Assembly: GCF_011044995.1 (NCBI RefSeq)
Contig: NZ_JAAKZW010000005.1
Location: 80,634-144,633 of the forward strand
DNA: 64,000 nt
Reading direction: 5' to 3'
Source of the DNA: Streptomyces mesophilus
GTDB taxonomy: Bacteria > Actinomycetota > Actinomycetes > Streptomycetales > Streptomycetaceae
Both the position numbers and the translations under genes were made by a program. The notes under the pieces are model-generated. The model saw only the letters and a list, made by a program, of their open reading frames with translations. It was not told the DNA's origin and ran no database searches. This document shows, piece by piece, positions 32,259 through 39,115 of the stretch (position 1 is the stretch's first letter; every line of letters begins with the position of its first letter).

Positions 32259-33530
32259 TCAGCCCTCCCCGCTGCCCGTGTACAGGTCGAGCTCGCCGTC
32301 CAGTTCCACGGCGAGAACCGTCGCGTACGGGTCGCTGCGCGTGGGTGCATCGATGCGCACCACACCCGGAACATTGCGGCTGGGAAACCCGCCGACGACG
32401 CGATGGGCGAGCTTTTCGCCGGTGCCCAGGACGGAGACGCTCCGCACGGCGTTGCGCAGTCCGCGCAGTTCGACGAATCCCCGCACAGCGTCGAAACAGA
32501 AGAGGAAGACGGTGCGGCGGTCCTTCGCGAGGGTGGAAGGCCCGTAGTGGTGGCCGTAGGGCAGGCCGGCCTCGGTGGGGTACACCGCGTCGGCGTTGCA
32601 GCGGATCCAGGCGCCCAATCCCTCGAGACAGGCGGCGTGTTCGCGCCGGATGCGCCCCTCGGCCGTCGGGCCGGTGTTCAGGAGCAGATTGCCGCCGTGG
32701 CCGATGGTCTCGGCGAAGACACGGACCAGTTCGCGTACGGATTTGTGGGCGGTGTCCTGCGGTTGGTAACCCCACATGTCGCCGATCGTGTAGCACAGCT
32801 CCCATGGCCCGCCGGGACGCGCGATGGGCACGCCGAGTTCGGCGGTCGTGTAGTCGCCGTGGCCGAGCATCCGCCCGTTGAGCACGGTGTCCGGCTGCGA
32901 CCGCAGGATCCCGTCGCGCAGTTCCTTCATCCGCCACTGCCGCTCGTCACGCTCCCAGGCACCGTCGAACCACAGCAGGTCCGGCCCGTAGCCGTCGAGC
33001 AGTTCGCGTATCTGGCCACGGTGCACCTCGCGCAGGAACCGCTCCCAGCGTTCCGGCTCCTCCTCACCCGGTGCGGGCATGGAGCGGCGGTTGTCGACCC
33101 AGGGCCGGTGCAGGCGCGCGGGGCGCACGCTCGGGTAGTCCGGGTGACTCCAGTCGCTGTGCGAGAAGTACAGGCCGACGCGCAAGTCCTTGGCGCGCAT
33201 GGCGTCCGCGAACGGGCCGACGAGGTCGCGGGCTGCCGGGGTGCGCCTGACGACGGACAGATCGGTGCAGCGGGTGTCCCACAAGGCCACGCCGTCATGG
33301 TGCTTGGTCGTCAGGACCGCGTACCGCGCGCCGGCCCGGCGGAACAGCGCGGCCCAGTCGTCCGGACGGTACCGGTCGGCGGTGAAACCGTTCAGCTGCG
33401 CCATATAGCTGTCGTACGGGACATCGCCAGCGTAGAACGACCAGGACTCGGCCACTCCGTCCACCGCGTAGATGCCCCAGTGCACGAAGATGCCGAGCTT
33501 GGCCTCGGCGAACCATGGCTGCATGGTCAC
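32259..33530 (-). CDS. Alpha-L-fucosidase, GH29 (copy 1)
   Basis: A 423-residue GH29-type fucosidase. KLGIFVHWGIYAV at the N-terminus, KHHDGVALWDT, YFSHSDWSHPDY and LLWFDGAWE (nucleophile Asp near 187) are the family signatures. A C-terminal beta domain follows (VELDGELDLYTG). No signal peptide is seen, so it acts inside the cell on imported fucosides. The GTG at 33530 is preferred because GGAG lies eight bases upstream. It forms a GTGA overlap with a truncated upstream frame. It is close to the GH29 gene at 43349-44620 (same N- and C-terminal signatures), a divergent duplicate within locus B. Confidence 0.9.
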   Translation of the reverse strand: MTMQPWFAEAKLGIFVHWGIYAVDGVAESWSFYAGDVPYDSYMAQLNGFTADRYRPDDWAALFRRAGARYAVLTTKHHDGVALWDTRCTDLSVVRRTPAARDLVGPFADAMRAKDLRVGLYFSHSDWSHPDYPSVRPARLHRPWVDNRRSMPAPGEEEPERWERFLREVHRGQIRELLDGYGPDLLWFDGAWERDERQWRMKELRDGILRSQPDTVLNGRMLGHGDYTTAELGVPIARPGGPWELCYTIGDMWGYQPQDTAHKSVRELVRVFAETIGHGGNLLLNTGPTAEGRIRREHAACLEGLGAWIRCNADAVYPTEAGLPYGHHYGPSTLAKDRRTVFLFCFDAVRGFVELRGLRNAVRSVSVLGTGEKLAHRVVGGFPSRNVPGVVRIDAPTRSDPYATVLAVELDGELDLYTGSGEG

Positions 33531-33694
33531 GCGGTGTGCTCCAGTTCCTCGCGATGCACGGTGATGACATCGGATGTCTCGCAGAGCTCATCGAGACCTG
33601 CCTTGTGAACGCCTAGGGCCTCCGCTTCCTCGTCCCGCAGGAAGAGGTCCTGGACAAGCAGCCGAAACGCGAAGGGTCGCGTCAGTGCGGTCAT
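33527..33694 (-). pseudogene. Fragment of a D-2-hydroxyacid dehydrogenase gene
   Basis: A 55-codon frame encodes FAFRLLVQDLFLRDEEAEALGVHKAG and LDELCETSDVITVH, which matches the beta-alpha-beta segment of the NAD domain in hydroxyacid dehydrogenases. Everything before (substrate domain, GxGxxG) and after (Arg/Glu/His catalytic residues) is missing. It ends in a GTGA overlap with the fucosidase start, so an intact gene may once have been fused or coupled here. There is no ribosome-binding site before its ATG. Confidence 0.6.
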
Positions 33695-33715
33695 GGCGGG
33701 GAACAGTATTGATCG

Positions 33716-33756
33716 GACGATCGATCGTCAAGATCGAACGATCGATCTTTCGAAAG
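33716..33756. promoter_or_regulatory. Cluster of palindromes between fucosidase and DeoR/LacI regulator
   Basis: Three palindromes in a row: GACGATCGATCGTC (33716-33729), AAGATCGA-ACGA-TCGATCTT (33730-33749) and CTTTCGAAAG (33747-33756). The GATCGAA half-site recurs upstream of the ABC operon at 35028-35063. Candidate operators of the regulator at 33858. Confidence 0.65.
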
Positions 33757-33857
33757 CGAGCGTGGTGACCGCAGAGTAGGCTTCCACCGTCCGGCCTCCG
33801 AGGATTTCGGACCACTGCAAATCAAGCGCCGCCAAGGCAGACCAACAGGGGCACCAC

Positions 33858-34976
33858 GTGAGGTTCACGGTCGACGAGCGCCACCAGCGCATCCTCGAAC
33901 TCGTCCGCGCGCACGGCACTTTGCGTGTCGCTGAACTCGCCGACCACCTGGGCATCTCCACGGTCACCGCGCGCCGGGACGCCGAGACTCTCGCCTCGGC
34001 GGGAAAGCTCGACCGGGTGCGCGGCTCCGTGTCCTGGCCCGGCACCCCGCCGACCGGCGCACGGCGGACCGTGCTCGACCGGACACCCACAGCGGCCGCA
34101 CCGGGCGACGGTCCGCTGATCGGTCTGCTCGTCCCCCAGCCCCAGCACTACTTCGCGGAGATCATCCGCGGCGTCACCGACGCGGTCCGCGAGGCCGGCG
34201 GCCGGCTGATCCTCGGCTTCTCCGCCTACGCGCCGGGCCAGGACGACGCCCAGGCCGCGCGACTACTGGAAGCCGGAGCGGAAGGACTTCTCCTGACCCC
34301 CGGCTGGATGTACGACGGCACCGAAGCGGCGGCCTCACAGCTGATCTTCGACGTCCCGGCCGTCCTGCTCGAGCGCCGGCCGGCCGCCGGCACGCAAGCG
34401 GCGGAAATGGACCACGTCTGTTCCGACCACTACGCGGGAGCCGGTCTCGCGGTGCGCCACCTGGTCGCCCGCGGACACCGCGACATCGCCCTGCTCAGCG
34501 GCCTGAGCGCGCCGGGCACCCAAGTGCGCGCCGGTTATCTCGCCGCGCTGCATTCCGCCGGCATCGAGCAGCCGCCCATCGAGCCGATCGAGCTCTACGT
34601 GGGGGCCATCGACCACGACCGGCTGATGCAGGCGGCGAAGCAGCTGCTCGACGCGGTCACCGGCGGCAAGGTCAGCGCCGCCCTCGTGCTCAGCGACGAC
34701 GACGCGATCGTCCTGCTGCAGATGCTGCGCACCCTGGAGCCGCGCATCGAAGTACCCAAGGACCTGGCGCTCGTTGCGTACGGCGACGATGTGGCGGCCC
34801 TGTCCGACCAGCCTCTGACGGCTGTCGCGCCCCCCAAGAACGAGGTGGGGCGGGCTGCCGTGGAGCTGCTGCTGCGGCGCCTGCGGGAGGTGCGCGAAGG
34901 TGCGGAGCCCGCGCCCCGGACGCATCTCACCCTGCTGCCCCGGCTGCGGGTGCGGCGCTCGTGCGGCACCGCCTGA
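33858..34976 (+). CDS. DeoR-LacI hybrid transcriptional regulator
   Basis: A 372-residue regulator from GTG 33858. Residues 1-57 are a DeoR-type helix-turn-helix (ERHQRILELVRAHGTLRVAELADHLGISTVTARRDAETLASAGKL). Residues 83-370 are a LacI-type sugar-binding sensor (IGLLVPQPQHYFAEIIRGVTDAV, GHRDIALLSGL, LALVAYGDDVAALSDQPLTAVAPPKNEVGRAAVELLL). It stands between copy 1 of the fucosidase and the Lpl-type ABC operon, with GATCGAA-type palindromes on both sides, so it probably controls both directions in response to a fucose-containing sugar. Confidence 0.88.
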   Translation: MRFTVDERHQRILELVRAHGTLRVAELADHLGISTVTARRDAETLASAGKLDRVRGSVSWPGTPPTGARRTVLDRTPTAAAPGDGPLIGLLVPQPQHYFAEIIRGVTDAVREAGGRLILGFSAYAPGQDDAQAARLLEAGAEGLLLTPGWMYDGTEAAASQLIFDVPAVLLERRPAAGTQAAEMDHVCSDHYAGAGLAVRHLVARGHRDIALLSGLSAPGTQVRAGYLAALHSAGIEQPPIEPIELYVGAIDHDRLMQAAKQLLDAVTGGKVSAALVLSDDDAIVLLQMLRTLEPRIEVPKDLALVAYGDDVAALSDQPLTAVAPPKNEVGRAAVELLLRRLREVREGAEPAPRTHLTLLPRLRVRRSCGTA

Positions 34977-35027
34977 AGCACCACCGACACACACGGCTCC
35001 GCATCGAAATCGCTGAGTCCTGCATGT

Positions 35028-35063
35028 TTCGATCGAGATGATCGAAGGATCGAATTTCGATCC
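35028..35063. promoter_or_regulatory. Twin palindromes before the ABC/lyase operon
   Basis: TTCGATC-N5-GATCGAA (35028-35046) followed directly by the perfect 17-mer GGATCGAATTTCGATCC (35047-35063), 190 bases upstream of the first permease start. They share the GATCGAA half-site with the cluster at 33716-33756. The rest of the 275-base gap holds nothing else I recognise. Confidence 0.7.
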
Positions 35064-35251
35064 CGACCTCTTGACGGCGATCGGAGCGGTCGCCAGTATT
35101 CGGATCGTCGCTCAGGGACCGAAATTCATCGGACCTCTGAGGCTGTTCCATCGCCCGACCGCCCGCATCCGAAGTGACGATCCGCGCTGCCCGCGCGGCT
35201 CCTCACCCTGCCCGGGCGCACTGCCGGACGGGCGGCGAGAAGGGGAGCGCC

Positions 35252-36232
35252 ATGTCGCTGACGACCAAAGAGCCGGAGCTGCGCCGCGAGGCGCCGGCTC
35301 CCGCCGAGCCGGCCGGACCGCCTGACCGCCCCGCCCGGTTGTGGCAACGCCTGCGCCGGGACCGGGCCTTGCTGTTCCTGATGGTGCCGGGTCTGGTCTA
35401 CTTCGCGGTCTTCCACTACGGCGCACTGTTCGGCAACGTCATCGCGTTCAAGGACTATGTCCCCTTCATCGGCGTCGTCGACAGCCCCTGGGTGGGCTTC
35501 GAGAACTTCCAAGTGCTCTTCGAGGACCCGTCGTTCTGGGCGGCGGCCGCGAACACCGTCGGCCTGTCGTTCCTGCAGATCGTGTTCTTCTTCCCGCTGC
35601 CACTGGCACTCGCCCTGCTGTTGCACAGCGTCGTCCAGGGCAGGACACGCAAGTTCGTGCAGAGCGTCGTGTACCTGCCGCACTTCATCTCGTGGGTCAT
35701 CGTCGTCGCGCTGTTCTACCAAGTCATCGGCGGTGACGGCCTGGTGAACGGACTGCTCGGCGGGGGCGACCATCTGATCGACGTGGTGGGCAATCCGGCG
35801 GGCTTCGAGCCGCTGATGGTCGCGGAGCTGATCTGGAAGGACTGCGGCTGGGGCACGATCATCTTCCTCGCCGCGCTGCACAACGTCGACGAGGGTCTGT
35901 ACGAGTCCGCGGCGCTCGACGGCGCGGGACCCTGGCGCAGGTTCTGGCACGTGACGCTGCCGTCGATCCGGCCCGTGGTCATCCTGCTGCTCATCCTGCG
36001 CCTCGGCGAAATCCTCACCGTCGGCTTCGAGCAGATCATGCTGCAGCGCGACCAGTTCGGCCCGGACGTCGCCGAAGTGATCGACACCTACGTCTACTTC
36101 AACGCCGTCGAGGGCGGCCACTGGGGCGTCTCGGCCGCCGCCGCCCTGTTCAAGGGCGTGATCGCCGGCATCCTCGTCTACCTCGCGAACAAGATCGCCC
36201 ACCGCATGGGCGAGCAGGGGGTGTACCGCTGA
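35252..36232 (+). CDS. Sugar ABC transporter permease (LplB-type)
   Basis: A 326-residue permease from ATG 35252 (GAAGGGGAG five bases upstream). Six transmembrane helices are present, with the LplB-type hallmark FVQSVVYLPHFISWVIV and the EAA loop LYESAALDGAGPWRRFWHVTLPSI. This subgroup imports complex or acidic oligosaccharides. Its stop overlaps the next permease start (TGATG). It opens the rightward operon of locus B, behind twin palindromes. Confidence 0.9.
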   Translation: MSLTTKEPELRREAPAPAEPAGPPDRPARLWQRLRRDRALLFLMVPGLVYFAVFHYGALFGNVIAFKDYVPFIGVVDSPWVGFENFQVLFEDPSFWAAAANTVGLSFLQIVFFFPLPLALALLLHSVVQGRTRKFVQSVVYLPHFISWVIVVALFYQVIGGDGLVNGLLGGGDHLIDVVGNPAGFEPLMVAELIWKDCGWGTIIFLAALHNVDEGLYESAALDGAGPWRRFWHVTLPSIRPVVILLLILRLGEILTVGFEQIMLQRDQFGPDVAEVIDTYVYFNAVEGGHWGVSAAAALFKGVIAGILVYLANKIAHRMGEQGVYR

Positions 36233-37209
36233 TGAGCGACCTCGTCGAAACCCGCGAGGCCCAGGCCGAACCCGTGGACGAACCCGCGCGCACACCAGGT
36301 CGCCGCACAGCGCGCAAGGCAGGCAGCGAGCGGCCGGCCTGGAAGGAGAAGCCCCGCGCGATCACCCAGGTCGCGAAGGGAGCCGTTCTGCTCCTGACCG
36401 TCGCCATGGTGCTCATCCCCTTCTGGGTGGTGCTCGCCACCAGCCTCGCGCCCGGCCAGCAGATCATCGACAGCGGAGGCTGGGCGCTGTGGCCGGAGAG
36501 CTGGACCTTGGACTCGTACAGCAAAGTCCTCTCCAGCGAGGTGACCACCCGCGCGCTCATGGTCTCCGTCGGCGTGACGGTGACCGGCACCCTGTTCAGC
36601 CTCGTCTGCACGGTGATGCTCGCCTACGCGCTGGCCCGGCCGGGCGTCGTGGGCGGCAAGCCGGTCATGCTGGTCATCCTGTTCACGTTCCTGTTCCCAC
36701 CCGGCTTCATCCCGACCTATCTGGTCCTGGACACGCTGGGGCTGATCGACACCTACTGGTCGTTGTTCCTGCCGGTGACGGTCAACGTCTTCAACCTCGT
36801 CGTCGTACGCGGCTTCTTCCAGGGCATCCCTGAGGAGTTGTACGAGGCCGCGCGACTCGACGGCGCCGGTGAACTGCGGACCCTCCTGACCATCGTCCTG
36901 CCGCTGTCCAAGGCCGTGATCGCGGTGGTCGGTCTGTTCTACGCCGTGGGGTACTGGAACGACTTCTTCCGCGGCGTCATGTACATCAACGACACCTCGA
37001 TGTTCCCGCTGCAGACCGTTCTGCGCGGCTACGTGAGCCGCGGCGAGGGGCTGGCCAGCGAGATGAGCGTCGAGGGCACCGTCACCCAGGCGCCACAGGC
37101 CATGAAGATGGCCGTCGTCATGATCGCGACGATTCCGATCCTGTGCGTGTACCCGTTCATCCAGCGCTACTTCACCAAGGGCGTGCTCACGGGGGCCATC
37201 AAGAGCTGA
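36232..37209 (+). CDS. Sugar ABC transporter permease (LplC/YtcP-type)
   Basis: A 325-residue permease. A basic cytoplasmic N-terminus of about 45 residues precedes six helices. TFLFPPGFIPTYLVLDTLGLIDTYWSLFLP and the EAA loop LYEAARLDGAGELRTLLTIVLPLSK identify the LplC/YtcP group. It overlaps the LplB-type gene by one base. No ATPase gene is linked, so a shared genomic ATPase is expected. Confidence 0.9.
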   Translation: MSDLVETREAQAEPVDEPARTPGRRTARKAGSERPAWKEKPRAITQVAKGAVLLLTVAMVLIPFWVVLATSLAPGQQIIDSGGWALWPESWTLDSYSKVLSSEVTTRALMVSVGVTVTGTLFSLVCTVMLAYALARPGVVGGKPVMLVILFTFLFPPGFIPTYLVLDTLGLIDTYWSLFLPVTVNVFNLVVVRGFFQGIPEELYEAARLDGAGELRTLLTIVLPLSKAVIAVVGLFYAVGYWNDFFRGVMYINDTSMFPLQTVLRGYVSRGEGLASEMSVEGTVTQAPQAMKMAVVMIATIPILCVYPFIQRYFTKGVLTGAIKS

Positions 37210-37296
37210 CCGCTCACGCCCGCCCCCTTCTTCTGCCGCTCGCCCGCATCAGCCGACTCCCCCGGTCCCGGGGCCCCTTCCCAAGGAAGTCATGTC

Positions 37297-38973
37297 ATGA
37301 GCTCTGGAGTTTCCCGCAGATCGGTCCTGCAGGCCGCCGGCATCGGCACCGCGCTCGGCGCGACCGGATTCTCGCTGACCGGCTGCTCTTCGTCCGGTTC
37401 CAGCGGACAGAACAAGATCGGCAGCGAAGGCAAGGAGCTCGCGCCGTTCCCCGCGTACGTCCCCTGGACCAAGGGCCCGGCCGCCGACCTCCCGGGCACC
37501 GAAGAGGGCGTACAGGCCGCGTACTTGAAGTATCCGGCCGAGCCGGCCGATGCACTCGCCGAAAAGCCCGGAGACGGCTCCAAGGTCACCATCTGGATCT
37601 CGTCGTGGAACTCCTCACCGCTGCCACGGGGTAGGAACAAATTCTGGCAGGCCGCCGAGAAGGCCCTCGGCGTCGAGCTCGACGTCACCGTCGTACCGGC
37701 GATGGAGTACTCGAAGAAACTCGCCGCGCTCATGGCCAGCGGCGAGATGCCGGACATCATGCAGCTCGTGGCCACGCCCAACGAGGCGCAGTTCGTGCCG
37801 GCCAAGTGCCAGGACCTGAGCGAGTTCATCGCCGGTGACGCGGTCAAGAAGTACCCCTACCTGGCGAACATCCCCACGTACGCCTGGAAGTCGTCCGGAC
37901 GGTACGCCGGCAAGATCTACGGCATCCCGGTCGAGCGGCCGCTCGCCGGCCACGGGCACATCGTGAACAAGGCGAAGTTCAAGGAAGCCGGCCTCCTCGT
38001 CCCCGAGATCGGCGGCATCGGCGTCGACGAGTTCACCCAGGGCCTGGAACAGCTCTCGCAGAAGGGGAAGGCGGCGCTCGGCGCGCAGAAGGACGGCGGC
38101 TTCGGCTTCAACGCCTGGATGCCCGCCTTCGGCACGCCCAACGTGTGGTCCGTCAAGGACGGCGCGTTCGTCAACTACATCGAGACCGATGAATTCCTTG
38201 CCGGTCTCGAACAGATGGTGAAGTGGCAGGGCAAGCGCGTCTACCGACGCGACGCCCTTGCCATCGACGGCCTTCAGGAGAAGACCGAGTTCCTCGGGCA
38301 GAAGGTGTTCTCCAAGGTCAACAGCCCGATCGACTTCAAGGGCAACGTCATCGAGGCCAAGGGTCGCTTCGAGATCGACTACGCCCTGCCCTTCAAGCCC
38401 TCCAACGGGGCGACTCCCGTGCACTGGCTGGGCGGTGGCATCTACGGCAGCGGCCAGACCGTCCTCAAGAAGGCGCCCAAGGCCCGCATCGAGATGCTCC
38501 TTCGCGTCCTCGACGCGCTCGGGGCCCCCTTCGGCACCAAGGAGTGGGAGCTGTTCAACTACGGCGTCGAGGGCACCCACTTCACCCGCGGCAAGGACGG
38601 CGGCCCGGTGCCGGCCGAGCTGGCCGTCTCCGGCGGCGACGGCCCCAACATCCTGCCCCTGTACTACCTGTCGGCCGCACCGTCGCCGCTGTACTACCCG
38701 GACCAGCCCACCGCGGTGAAGGCCCAGCACGCCTGGCAGTCCCAGGTGGTTCCGATCGGCGTGAAGAGTGCGCACCTCGGGCTGCGCACGGATGCCTGGG
38801 CCAGTGCGGAGGAGGCCCTGAACCGGCTGCGCGAAGACGCCATCAAGGACGTCGTCACCGGCCGCAAGAAGCTCTCCGACTGGCCCTCGATCGTCAAGAA
38901 CCACATGAACAAGGGCGGCAAGCAGGCCGCCGAACAGCTGGCCAAGGAGTACGCGGCGGCGCAGAAGGCCTGA
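37297..38973 (+). CDS. LplA-type ABC substrate-binding lipoprotein (Tat)
   Basis: A 558-residue extracellular binding protein. The signal has the Tat motif RRSVLQAAG and a lipobox ending LTGC, so it is exported folded and lipid-anchored. The large mature domain (WISSWNSSPLPRGRNKFWQAAEKALGVELDVTVVP ... YGIPVERPLAGHGHIVNKAKFKEAG) matches the LplA group of solute-binding proteins, longer than usual family-1 proteins and suited to oligosaccharides. It lies 87 bases after the permeases with AAGGAAG before the ATG. Confidence 0.9.
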   Translation: MSSGVSRRSVLQAAGIGTALGATGFSLTGCSSSGSSGQNKIGSEGKELAPFPAYVPWTKGPAADLPGTEEGVQAAYLKYPAEPADALAEKPGDGSKVTIWISSWNSSPLPRGRNKFWQAAEKALGVELDVTVVPAMEYSKKLAALMASGEMPDIMQLVATPNEAQFVPAKCQDLSEFIAGDAVKKYPYLANIPTYAWKSSGRYAGKIYGIPVERPLAGHGHIVNKAKFKEAGLLVPEIGGIGVDEFTQGLEQLSQKGKAALGAQKDGGFGFNAWMPAFGTPNVWSVKDGAFVNYIETDEFLAGLEQMVKWQGKRVYRRDALAIDGLQEKTEFLGQKVFSKVNSPIDFKGNVIEAKGRFEIDYALPFKPSNGATPVHWLGGGIYGSGQTVLKKAPKARIEMLLRVLDALGAPFGTKEWELFNYGVEGTHFTRGKDGGPVPAELAVSGGDGPNILPLYYLSAAPSPLYYPDQPTAVKAQHAWQSQVVPIGVKSAHLGLRTDAWASAEEALNRLREDAIKDVVTGRKKLSDWPSIVKNHMNKGGKQAAEQLAKEYAAAQKA

Positions 38974-39115
38974 CCCACTGAGGCGGGGGCCTTGCCCGAC
39001 TCCCCGCGGGCAGGACCCCGTTCCCTGTACGCGACACCGCCCCGCCCCAAGGCAGGGTCGATCTCCTCCCCCAGCACCCTCCTGTTCAGTTCGTCTCCCT
39101 TCGGAGGAACATTCC

